NCBI GenBank assembly: GCA_001899765.1
Contig: MKWM01000018.1
Span: forward strand, 1 to 64,000
DNA: 64,000 bases
Source of the DNA: Thiobacillus sp. 63-78
Lineage (GTDB): Bacteria; Pseudomonadota; Gammaproteobacteria; Burkholderiales; Thiobacillaceae
Reading direction: 5' to 3'
A program made the translations under genes and the position numbers. Under the pieces are notes generated by a model that saw nothing but the letters and a program-made list of their open reading frames with translations, was not told where the DNA came from and did no database searches. Positions within the stretch are counted from its first letter, which is position 1, and each line of letters begins with the position of its first letter. Shown here piece by piece: positions 13,891-20,888 of the stretch.

Positions 13891-15239
13891 AAAAACCTGC
13901 CATCCTGGTCGTGGACGACGATGCGGCGCTGCGCGAGCTGATCACGCTGCGGCTGGAAGCCAACGGATTCAAGGTCGAGGCCGTCGATAGCGGTGAAGCC
14001 GCCCTGGCCCGGCTGGCGCTGGCGCGGCCCGATGCCGTGCTGACCGACATGCAGATGGGCGGCATCGATGGCATGGCCCTGTTTCGGGCCATCCATGCGC
14101 GCGACCCGGCGTTGCCGGTGATCGTGCTGACCGCACACGGCACCATCCCGGACGCCGTGGCCGCCACCCAGCAGGGCTTGTTCGGCTATCTGACCAAACC
14201 CTACGATGCGCCTACGCTGGTCGACCTGCTGAAGCGCGCCACCCGGCTGGCCGGCAGCGGCCCCGACGTCAAGGATGACGGCTGGCGCAGCGAAATCGTC
14301 ACCGTCAGCCCGGTGATGGACACGCTGCTGGCCGAAGCCCGTCTGGCCGCCCAGATCGACGCGGCCCTGATGATCCAGGGCGAATCGGGCACCGGCAAGG
14401 AATTGCTGGCGCGCGCGATTCATCGTGCCAGCCCGCGCCACGCCAAACCCTTCGTCGCGATCAATTGCGGGGCGATTCCGGCCGAACTGCTCGAATCGGA
14501 ATTGTTCGGCCATGTCAAAGGCGCCTTCACCGGCGCGGGCCGCGATCATCCCGGCCTGTTTCTCAGCGCGCAGGGCGGGACCGTGTTTCTGGACGAAATC
14601 GGCGACATGCCCGCGCCGCTTCAGGTCAAGCTGCTGCGCGTGCTGCAGGAGGGCGAGGTGCGCCCGGTCGGCGCGACCGAGACACGCGCGGTCGACGTGC
14701 GCATCCTCTCGGCCACGCACCGCAACCTCGAGGAGGCCATCGTCAGCGGGGAGTTTCGCGAAGATCTGTATTACCGGCTGAACGTGGTCAACCTGACGCT
14801 GCCGCCGCTGCGTGAACGGCGCGAGGACATTCCGTTGCTGGCGCAGCACTTCCTTGCCGTCCTGACGGAGAAATACCAGCGCCGTATCCATGGCTTTACC
14901 CCCGATGCGCTCGACATGCTGGTGGCGGCCGACTGGCCCGGCAATATCCGTCAACTGCACAATGCGCTGGAACAATGCTGCGCCCTGTGCACCACGGCCA
15001 CCATCCCGGCCGCACTGGTCGGCCGCGCCCTGCGCGACAAGCCCGCCGACATCCAGCCGCTGGCCGAGGCGCGCGCGGCCTTTGAGCGTAATTACCTCAT
15101 CACCCTGCTGAAACTGACCCGCGGCCAGGTCAGCGAAGTGGCGCGGCTGGCAGGACGCAACCGCACCGAAGTCTATCGGCTGCTGCAACGCCACGATCTC
15201 ACGCCCGCCCTGTTCAAGGACCGCGACGACACCGACTGA
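13887..15239 (+). CDS. glrR: Sigma54-dependent response regulator, GlrR type
   Basis: 450 residues with three domains. The receiver has acidic residues at 10-12 and phospho-acceptor Asp54 (LTDMQM). The AAA+ domain has Walker A GESGTGKE with Lys171, the sigma54-contact loop GAFTGA at 212-217, Walker [11 protein letters not shown] and the arginine finger region DLYYRLNVV. The C-terminus is a Fis-like helix-turn-helix ([21 protein letters not shown]). All residues for activating sigma54 polymerase are present. Two TGTC-N10-GACA sites and two sigma54 promoters lie immediately downstream and are its likely targets. Confidence 0.9.
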   Translation: MKKPAILVVDDDAALRELITLRLEANGFKVEAVDSGEAALARLALARPDAVLTDMQMGGIDGMALFRAIHARDPALPVIVLTAHGTIPDAVAATQQGLFGYLTKPYDAPTLVDLLKRATRLAGSGPDVKDDGWRSEIVTVSPVMDTLLAEARLAAQIDAALMIQGESGTGKELLARAIHRASPRHAKPFVAINCGAIPAELLESELFGHVKGAFTGAGRDHPGLFLSAQGGTVFLDEIGDMPAPLQVKLLRVLQEGEVRPVGATETRAVDVRILSATHRNLEEAIVSGEFREDLYYRLNVVNLTLPPLRERREDIPLLAQHFLAVLTEKYQRRIHGFTPDALDMLVAADWPGNIRQLHNALEQCCALCTTATIPAALVGRALRDKPADIQPLAEARAAFERNYLITLLKLTRGQVSEVARLAGRNRTEVYRLLQRHDLTPALFKDRDDTD

Positions 15240-15240
15240 C

Positions 15241-15258
15241 TGTCGGGCAACGGCGACA
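15241..15258. promoter_or_regulatory. Predicted GlrR binding site 1
   Basis: TGTCGGGCAACGGCGACA, an exact TGTC-N10-GACA inverted repeat, which is the site described for GlrR upstream of glmY in enterobacteria. It starts one base after the glrR stop codon and lies about 72 bases upstream of a sigma54 -24/-12 element. It differs by one base from site 2 at 15678-15695. Confidence 0.75.
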
Positions 15259-15329
15259 TCCAGCCGGCCCACACGGCGCCCGATCCGTCCATCTGACGGA
15301 ACGCGATTGATTCATCAGGCTATTTTTTC

Positions 15330-15346
15330 CTGGCACACACTCTGCA
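15330..15346 (+). promoter_or_regulatory. Sigma54 promoter of the DUF1328 gene
   Basis: CTGGCAC then ACACTCTGCA. The GG (15332-15333) and GC (15344-15345) are separated by exactly 10 bases, the invariant spacing of -24/-12 promoters. The predicted transcription start is near 15357, giving a leader of about 42 bases before the ATG at 15399. Confidence 0.78.
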
Positions 15347-15398
15347 CTGAGGGGATAGCGTCTTGAGGCGCGTTCATCAACGCTCAGAGGAGAAGACC

Positions 15399-15566
15399 AT
15401 GTTCGGATGGGCCGTCACATTCCTGATCATCGCCATCATCGCCGGGATTTTCGGCTTTGCGGGGGTAGCCGGCACCGCCGCCTGGGTGGCCAGAATCCTG
15501 TTTGTGGTGGGTCTGGTCGCGTTTCTTGTGATGTTGGTCACGGGCCGCCGCCCCCCCGTCGCATAG
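15399..15566 (+). CDS. DUF1328 (YtjA-type) small membrane protein
   Basis: 55 residues forming two hydrophobic helices ([18 protein letters not shown] and [15 protein letters not shown]) with a short basic tail. It matches the DUF1328 family of tiny inner-membrane proteins of unknown function. The ATG has AGAGGAGAAG upstream, a strong ribosome site. It lies behind a sigma54 promoter and a GlrR-type site, so it is probably induced when the neighbouring kinase senses its signal. A GCCCGG-tca-CCGGGC hairpin follows at 15590-15604. Confidence 0.88.
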   Translation: MFGWAVTFLIIAIIAGIFGFAGVAGTAAWVARILFVVGLVAFLVMLVTGRRPPVA

Positions 15567-15677
15567 CCCGCACGCCGGACTTTTTTCGCGCCCGGTCACC
15601 GGGCCGCCACGGCATGTCGCTGCGCGTATACAAAAAAAGCATGTCAAAACAAATTGTTACAAGCCTATGGGTTCATC

Positions 15678-15695
15678 TGTCGGGGAACGGCGACA
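15678..15695. promoter_or_regulatory. Predicted GlrR binding site 2
   Basis: TGTCGGGGAACGGCGACA, an exact TGTC-N10-GACA repeat differing at one base from site 1. It lies 85 bases upstream of the second sigma54 promoter. Conservation of the spacer as well as the arms suggests it is a duplicated or strongly constrained site. Confidence 0.75.
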
Positions 15696-15748
15696 ACGTA
15701 GGGCGATTCCCTTCGCCAAACCCCGGGCAGATCACGGCATACATCAAA

Positions 15749-15761
15749 TAAGCATTTGATT
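15749..15761. promoter_or_regulatory. Predicted IHF binding site
   Basis: TAAGCATTTGATT matches the IHF consensus (YAA-N4-TTGATW) at every defined position. It lies between GlrR site 2 and the sigma54 promoter, in an AT-rich stretch, where IHF bends DNA at sigma54 promoters. Confidence 0.6.
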
Positions 15762-15779
15762 CAATTGATTAAAAATTAT

Positions 15780-15796
15780 CTGGCACGGTCATCGCT
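15780..15796 (+). promoter_or_regulatory. Sigma54 promoter of the EF-hand operon
   Basis: CTGGCACGGTCATCGCT, with GG (15782-15783) and GC (15794-15795) exactly 10 bases apart and the extended TGGCACG of the consensus. The predicted start is near 15807, about 46 bases before the ATG of the first EF-hand gene. Confidence 0.78.
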
Positions 15797-15852
15797 AGAG
15801 CTCCGCCTGAGTGCTTCCGCATTCTTGAATCCATCCATTACAGGAGATCAGC

Positions 15853-16167
15853 ATGAAATCTATCAATCGTCACCTCTGGACTCTCGGCCTGGCCGGCGTA
15901 TTGGGCGCCACCGCGTCCATCCCGGTCCTGGCCGCGTCAGGCTCGTCCGGTTTCAAAAGCTATGACAAAAATGGCGACGGCCAGATCAGCCTGCAGGAAT
16001 ATCAGGCGAAAGGCGGCCAGGAGCAAACCTTCCGCCTGATCGACAGCAACGGCGACCACAGCGTGAGTCCGGACGAATTCGCCAAGCAAGGCACGTCATC
16101 CGCCACCCAGGGCGCGCCGGCATCGCCCGCCGCACCGGCCATGCCTGCGCCCGACGATCGCCTCTGA
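15853..16167 (+). CDS. Exported EF-hand calcium-binding protein
   Basis: 104 residues. A signal peptide (to about residue 27, PVLAA) is followed by two EF-hand loops: residues 38-49, DKNGDGQISLQE, fully canonical, and 64-75, DSNGDHSVSPDE, with His in place of the usual Gly at loop position 6. The C-terminal tail is Ala/Pro-rich and probably disordered. A periplasmic or envelope calcium-binding role is inferred. The ATG has CAGGAGATC upstream. It is the first gene behind the second GlrR/sigma54 promoter and 43 bases before a second EF-hand gene, so the two are probably co-transcribed. Confidence 0.8.
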   Translation: MKSINRHLWTLGLAGVLGATASIPVLAASGSSGFKSYDKNGDGQISLQEYQAKGGQEQTFRLIDSNGDHSVSPDEFAKQGTSSATQGAPASPAAPAMPAPDDRL

Positions 16168-16210
16168 TCAGCGTGACGGAACCTGAAACCCTTCATATAT
16201 GGAGAGCATC

Positions 16211-16690
16211 ATGACCACACACCATCGCAGTCTTCTGACGCTTGCGCTTGCCGGCATACTGGGTGCGGGCGCCGTCGGACAGGCCCAGGCGGCGGCCGTC
16301 GACTTCAAGACTTACGACAGCAATGGCGACGGCAAGATCAGTCTGCAGGAATACGAAGCCCAGGGCGGCCAGGCCAAGGCCTTCAAGGAAGGCGACAGCA
16401 ATCACGACAACGCCCTCGATCGCGATGAGCTCGTCAAGGCCCACTCGAACGCCGACCGCATCGCGGCAGGCAAATACGTGGATGACGCCTGGATTACGAC
16501 CAAGGTGAAAACCCTGCTGCTGAAAGATGAGGGCGTGAAGGGCCTCGATGTGAACGTGGAAACCCACAAGGGCATCGTGCAACTGGCCGGCTGGGTAAAC
16601 AATCCCTCGCAGGTCGCCCAGGCGGAAAAAATCGCCCGCGGCGTGGAGGGCGTCAAAACGGTGGAAAACGATCTGCAGGTCAAACGCTGA
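16211..16690 (+). CDS. Exported EF-hand protein with C-terminal BON domain
   Basis: 159 residues. A signal peptide ends near AQAAA (25-29). EF-hand loop 1 is at 36-47 (DSNGDGKISLQE). The second is at 62-73 (DSNHDNALDRDE). A BON domain spans about 88-158 (ITTKVKTLLLKDEGV ... KGIVQLAGWV ... VEGVKTVENDLQV), like OsmY, a periplasmic lipid-associated fold. The ATG at 16211 is preferred over 16199 because GGAGAG sits 4 bases before it. The combination suggests calcium-responsive attachment to the envelope; that is inference. It shares its leader style and EF-hand 1 with the preceding gene, suggesting duplication. Confidence 0.82.
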   Translation: MTTHHRSLLTLALAGILGAGAVGQAQAAAVDFKTYDSNGDGKISLQEYEAQGGQAKAFKEGDSNHDNALDRDELVKAHSNADRIAAGKYVDDAWITTKVKTLLLKDEGVKGLDVNVETHKGIVQLAGWVNNPSQVAQAEKIARGVEGVKTVENDLQVKR

Positions 16691-16752
16691 GCGTGGCGTG
16701 CCGGCGGCCGCGTGCGGCCGCCGGCCTGCGCGGTGGCAACCGGGAGAATCAC

Positions 16753-16923
16753 ATGTATCGGACCCTGTCATGTCTCGACGATGAACACATGCAACTGTAC
16801 GAATGGAGCGGGGCGGGAGCGGGGATTACCCTGGCCGGCGTGGCGAAAGCGCCGCGAGCCCCACGGGCCTGGCACGCGTTGTGTGGCGTGATGGTGCTCC
16901 TGACCGCCCTGCTGGCGCTTTGA
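16753..16923 (+). CDS. Hypothetical 56-residue membrane protein
   Basis: A small open frame with a good ribosome site (GGGAG before the ATG), a polar N-terminus (LDDEHMQLYEWSGAG) and one C-terminal hydrophobic helix (HALCGVMVLLTALLAL). No family recognised. It begins 62 bases after the EF-hand/BON gene in the same direction, so it may be the last gene of the GlrR-controlled unit. It could also be spurious. Confidence 0.45.
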   Translation: MYRTLSCLDDEHMQLYEWSGAGAGITLAGVAKAPRAPRAWHALCGVMVLLTALLAL

Positions 16924-17011
16924 ATGGCGGCGCTCACCCAGGCCCGGCCGGACAGGCGGGCAAGCCGGTCCATTCCGGGTGCCCCCCGCCCATGCAGCAG
17001 AAAATCGGTGC

Positions 17012-18169
17012 TCAGAACGCGTAGCTGTACATCAACTGCCAGTTCAGTTGGCTGTGCTCGATCACCATGCCGCCATTGCCGCCGATAGCCGGACTCGGAC
17101 CCGTTCCGGTCACCGAGGCCTTGGGCGAATAGCTCAACGCGAAATTCACCGTGGACTGCTTGCTGAAGGCATAGCCAAAGCCCGCCGTGTAGTGGTGTTC
17201 GACGATCGCCGGCCACAGGTAGTTGACGAACTGATCCGGAATCGGATTCTTGCCGTAGTTGTAGCCGATGCGGCCGGTCAGGGCCTCGCTGAATTGGTAG
17301 GCGAGACCCAGCGACAGCACGATCTGGTTGTTCCAGTCCTGCTGGAACGGGGCGACGACGGCGCCGTTCTTGTAGATCGTCACGGTATTCATGCTGTCGC
17401 CCCACAGCACGTCCTTGACGTCGGCCGCGACCATGAGGCGGTCGTTCGCCTGCCAGGCCAGGCCTAAACCCACGGTAGCGGGCATGTCGAAGCCCTTCAC
17501 CTTGTAGAGGCCATCCTTGAGGTCAGGCAGATTGCCGGCTGACTGATAGACGCCGCCGACGGTGAGCGCGTCGGCCAGCCTGTAGGTGAAGCCGAGCTTG
17601 GCCGCCAGGCTGTAGCCTTTGGCCGCGCCGGTGAAGTCGCTGCCGTCCTTGAAGTGGATGCCGTATCCGCTGACCGCCATATCCATCCCGCCCCAGACGA
17701 TATCGACGCTGCCGCCGAGATTGAAGCGATCACTGAGCGCGTAGGCCAGCGGGAAAATCACCCGCCCGACGCTCACCTGCGCCATGTCGCCGCTGGCGTA
17801 TTCGGTGCCCATGCCGCCCTGGCCGTAGATGCCGGCGCCGTAGGTCAGCTTGCCCTGCCGGGTCGCGTAGCCGAATGCCGGCATGTAGAAGGCGTCCGCG
17901 CTGGATTTGCCGATGCCCATGGACGTCTTGACGTCGGGTCCGACGAACCCCAGCATCGCGTCGACCCGGCTGCCTTCCGCCATCAGGCCCAGCGTGGCCG
18001 GATTGTTCGCCATGGCGGCCGTGCCGTTGTCGTAGGCCATGGACGCACCGCCCATGCCGGTGGCAATGGGGCCGTAGCCCTCCATGAGCATGCCGTTGGT
18101 CGCCAGGGCCATGCCGGGCACAGCCATGCCCAGGGCGGCGAGCGCGGCCGCACATTTATTCAGTTGCAT
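17012..18169 (-). CDS. FadL/TodX-family outer-membrane transport protein
   Basis: 385 residues. A signal peptide (AALAALGMAVPGMALA) is followed by the FadL-type N-terminal plug signature NGMLMEGYGPIATGMGGAS and NNPATLGLMAEGSR, then alternating beta-strand sequence ending in aromatic SYAF, the usual outer-membrane insertion signal. FadL-type barrels pass long-chain fatty acids, hydrocarbons or aromatic compounds across the outer membrane; the substrate here is unknown. GGAGGAA precedes the ATG at 18169. It is a single gene, convergent with the GlrR-controlled genes. Confidence 0.87.
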   Translation of the reverse strand: MQLNKCAAALAALGMAVPGMALATNGMLMEGYGPIATGMGGASMAYDNGTAAMANNPATLGLMAEGSRVDAMLGFVGPDVKTSMGIGKSSADAFYMPAFGYATRQGKLTYGAGIYGQGGMGTEYASGDMAQVSVGRVIFPLAYALSDRFNLGGSVDIVWGGMDMAVSGYGIHFKDGSDFTGAAKGYSLAAKLGFTYRLADALTVGGVYQSAGNLPDLKDGLYKVKGFDMPATVGLGLAWQANDRLMVAADVKDVLWGDSMNTVTIYKNGAVVAPFQQDWNNQIVLSLGLAYQFSEALTGRIGYNYGKNPIPDQFVNYLWPAIVEHHYTAGFGYAFSKQSTVNFALSYSPKASVTGTGPSPAIGGNGGMVIEHSQLNWQLMYSYAF

Positions 18170-18533
18170 CGGGGTTCCTCCAGGAGAATTATAAATTTTA
18201 GAAAATCCGAAAATTCTAACTTTTTTACATGCCTGATTGAACTGACAGGCTGGCGTGAGCGCAAATTAAAAAATCGGGCTGGGCAAAACAGGGCGGGAAA
18301 TCTTCCGTTCGTCGGCCATGAATCGGCACTTTCCGGAAAAACTTGAGCCTTGCGGCGTCACATTGCGGGACATGTGGCGACCTGCTCAAACAACCCGCTG
18401 ACACCACACGCCTGGTGTGCGGGCACCCCATCGAACGGCATGGACGCCCGCGCCTGCCGGCCGTTTCGGGGGTGGCGACGCAAGCCTGCTAAACTGCGGG
18501 CTTTGTGTCACGGCTCCAAATCGGGCCCACGCC
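18170..18533. other. Intergenic region between fadL-like gene and hemE
   Basis: 364 bases with no credible gene. The left 70 bases are AT-rich (AATTATAAATTTTAG) and should hold the promoter of the FadL-like gene. GCCTG-N10-CAGGC (about 18231-18250) and CACAC-GCCTG-GTGTG near 18407 are short hairpins of unknown meaning. I could not define a clear hemE promoter; TAAACT near 18490 is a weak -10 candidate. Confidence 0.4.
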
Positions 18534-19613
18534 ATGTCCGCCCTCAAGAACGATACCTTCCTGCGCGCGCTGCTGCGCCAGCCGACCGACTACACCCCGT
18601 TGTGGCTGATGCGCCAGGCAGGGCGCTACCTGCCTGAATACAATGCCACCCGCGCCCGGGCCGGCGACTTTCTCACGCTCTGCAAGACGCCCGACCTCGC
18701 CACCGAAGTGACGCTACAGCCGTTGGCGCGCTATTCCCTCGATGCCGCGATCCTGTTTTCCGACATTCTCACCGTGCCCGATGCGATGGGGCTCGGACTG
18801 TATTTCGCACAGGGCGAGGGGCCGCGCTTCGAGCGTCCGCTGCGCGACGAATGGGAAATCCGCGATCTTTCCGCCCCCGACCCGACCGACAAACTGGGCT
18901 ACGTGATGGACGCGGTCCGCTCGATCCGCCGTGCGCTCGATGGCTCGGTGCCGCTGATCGGCTTTTCCGGCAGCCCCTACACGCTGGCCTGCTACATGAT
19001 CGAAGGCGGCGGCTCGGACGACTACCGCCATATCAAGACCATGCTGTACAGCCGCCCCGACCTGCTGCACCGCATCCTGGAAGTGAACACCCGGGCGGTG
19101 ACCGACTATCTCAACGCGCAGATCGAAGCCGGCGCGCAGGCAGTGATGATCTTCGATTCCTGGGGCGGCAGCCTCACCCCCCACGCGTACAGGGAATTCT
19201 CGCTCGACTACATGGAACGCATCGTCGCCGGTCTGATCCGGGAACGCGAGGGTCGCCGCGTGCCCAGCATCGTCTTCACCAAGGGCGGCGGCAACTGGCT
19301 GGAATCCATGGCCGCCATCGGCGCCGATGCCGTCGGTCTGGACTGGACGCTCGACATCGGCGAGGCACGCCTGCGTGCCGGCAACCGGGTAGCGCTGCAG
19401 GGCAACCTCGACCCCAGCGCCCTGCACGGCACACCGGACATCATCCGCAGCGAAGTTGCGCGTATCATCGACCGTTACGGCAACCACCCCGGCCACGTAT
19501 TCAACCTCGGCCACGGTATTTCGCAATTCACCCATCCGGACAACGTCAGCGTGCTGGTCGATGCGGTACACGGCTACAGCCGCGCGATCCGCGCAGCCCC
19601 GCACGCACCCTGA
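18534..19613 (+). CDS. hemE: Uroporphyrinogen decarboxylase
   Basis: 359 residues, the normal length. It converts uroporphyrinogen III to coproporphyrinogen III in haem synthesis by removing four carboxyl groups, in the cytoplasm. The N-terminal signature [15 protein letters not shown] carries the conserved arginines. [15 protein letters not shown] has the key aspartate, and [16 protein letters not shown] and [11 protein letters not shown] complete the active site. The ATG at 18534 gives the N-terminus usual for the family. Confidence 0.97.
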   Translation: MSALKNDTFLRALLRQPTDYTPLWLMRQAGRYLPEYNATRARAGDFLTLCKTPDLATEVTLQPLARYSLDAAILFSDILTVPDAMGLGLYFAQGEGPRFERPLRDEWEIRDLSAPDPTDKLGYVMDAVRSIRRALDGSVPLIGFSGSPYTLACYMIEGGGSDDYRHIKTMLYSRPDLLHRILEVNTRAVTDYLNAQIEAGAQAVMIFDSWGGSLTPHAYREFSLDYMERIVAGLIREREGRRVPSIVFTKGGGNWLESMAAIGADAVGLDWTLDIGEARLRAGNRVALQGNLDPSALHGTPDIIRSEVARIIDRYGNHPGHVFNLGHGISQFTHPDNVSVLVDAVHGYSRAIRAAPHAP

Positions 19614-19699
19614 TCCGCCAGCGGGAACCGCCGAGGCTCCGGAACCTTTTCGCCCGACACCCCTCCTGAACACTCAACCTTCATTCACCAGGACTCCCC

Positions 19700-20545
19700 A
19701 TGAAACGATACCTGATCGCCCTGTTTACCCTGTTCATCAGCTTCGGTCTTGTCACGCAGGAGGCCGACGCCCGCCGTCTGGGCGGCGGCAAATCCTTCGG
19801 CATGCAGCGCAGCGTTCCCGCCAAGAAGACGGTCAATCCTGCCCCGCAATCTCCGCAGCAAGCCGGCGCCCCCGCGCAGGCCACGCCGCAGAAACGCAGC
19901 TGGATGGGGCCGATCGCCGGACTCGCCGCGGGTCTGGGCCTGGCCGCCCTGGCCTCCCACCTGGGCCTGGGCGAGGGCATGGCGAACATCCTGATGCTGG
20001 CCCTGCTGGCGATGGTCGCATTCATGCTGTTCCGCTTCCTGATGCGGCGCCATACGCCGAATGCGCCCGCCATGCAGTACGCCGGCGCGGCGCCCGCGGG
20101 AATGAATCCCGGCGCGCCTGCCGGGTTCGAACAAGCGTCTGCCGGCGCCTCCGGCAGCGCCGGTTCCGCCGCCTTCCCGCCCGGGTTCGATCCTGACGCC
20201 TTCGCGCGCGAGGCCAAGCTCAACTTCATCCGCCTGCAGGCCGCCTTCGACGCCGGCAATCTGGACGATCTGCGCAGCTTCACCACGCCCGAAGTATTCG
20301 CTGAAATCCGCATGCAGCTGGCCGAACGCGGCGACGCCGCGCAAACCACGGACGTGATGACGCTCGACGCCGAGGTGCTGGAGGCCGTCGACACCGACAA
20401 TCGCCACGTCGCCAGCGTCCGCTTCACCGGACTCGTCCGCGAGGCGGCCAATCAGGACGCCACGCCACTGGACGAAATCTGGCATCTCAGCAAGCCCATC
20501 CACGGCCAGGGGGGCTGGGTGATCGCCGGAATACAGCAGGCCTGA
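19700..20545 (+). CDS. Tim44-like domain membrane protein
   Basis: 281 residues. A signal-like N-terminus ends at QEADARRLGGG, typical of bacterial Tim44-domain proteins. A Pro/Ala/Gln-rich linker and a hydrophobic segment (GMANILMLALLAMVAFMLFRFLM) follow. The C-terminal Tim44/MBA1 domain starts near FDPDAFAREAKLNFIRLQAAFDAGNLDDLR. The mitochondrial relative tethers the import motor; bacterial members have no settled function but are membrane-associated. It has its own downstream terminator. Confidence 0.85.
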   Translation: MKRYLIALFTLFISFGLVTQEADARRLGGGKSFGMQRSVPAKKTVNPAPQSPQQAGAPAQATPQKRSWMGPIAGLAAGLGLAALASHLGLGEGMANILMLALLAMVAFMLFRFLMRRHTPNAPAMQYAGAAPAGMNPGAPAGFEQASAGASGSAGSAAFPPGFDPDAFAREAKLNFIRLQAAFDAGNLDDLRSFTTPEVFAEIRMQLAERGDAAQTTDVMTLDAEVLEAVDTDNRHVASVRFTGLVREAANQDATPLDEIWHLSKPIHGQGGWVIAGIQQA

Positions 20546-20560
20546 GCCCGGCAAAAACAA

Positions 20561-20599
20561 GCCTCCGCACCCCGTCATGGCCTGCGGAGGCCGATTTTT
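20561..20599 (+). terminator. Rho-independent terminator after the Tim44-like gene
   Basis: Stem GCCTCCGCA (20561-20569) pairs with TGCGGAGGC (20583-20591), followed by GATTTTT. It lies 15 bases after the stop codon. Confidence 0.85.
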
Positions 20600-20888
20600 G
20601 GCCGTCCGGAAGCATTGACTTATGCACACTATTGAGGCACGAGACTTTTTTTCATGACAAACCCTTGACAGTCCCGGCAAGTCCACAAGTGACTGAATAA
20701 TATAAATTTACTGACCTGCCCGCTTTTTAGTCCGCAGGGCCTCTTCGTTTAAACACGGGCATTTGGGGGGAGTCAACACAAATCGTCCACACAATTATCC
20801 ACAGCTTGCGTGGACAAATCAAAATACCCTTTGATTAACAACCGCTTAGTGAAACCACCCCGACACCTGGCCAGGATACTCCGCTGAC
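20600..20888. promoter_or_regulatory. AT-rich, DnaA-box-rich spacer upstream of priA
   Basis: No gene. It contains TTATGCACA (20620-20628) and the perfect DnaA box TTATCCACA (20795-20803). Near-matches are TCGTCCACA (20783-20791), TTGTCCACG on the minus strand (20817-20809) and AAGTCCACA (20679-20687). Between them lies TGAATAATATAAATTTA (about 20693-20709), a strikingly AT-rich run for this genome. The layout resembles a small origin or a DnaA-regulated promoter of priA. Which of these it is cannot be told from sequence alone. Confidence 0.55.

Noticed and set aside
15567-15852. A glmY/glmZ-like small RNA behind the second GlrR site
   Set aside because: The predicted start at about 15807 lies only 46 bases before a well-formed EF-hand gene with a good ribosome site, so the product is an mRNA. 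No independent terminator lies in between.
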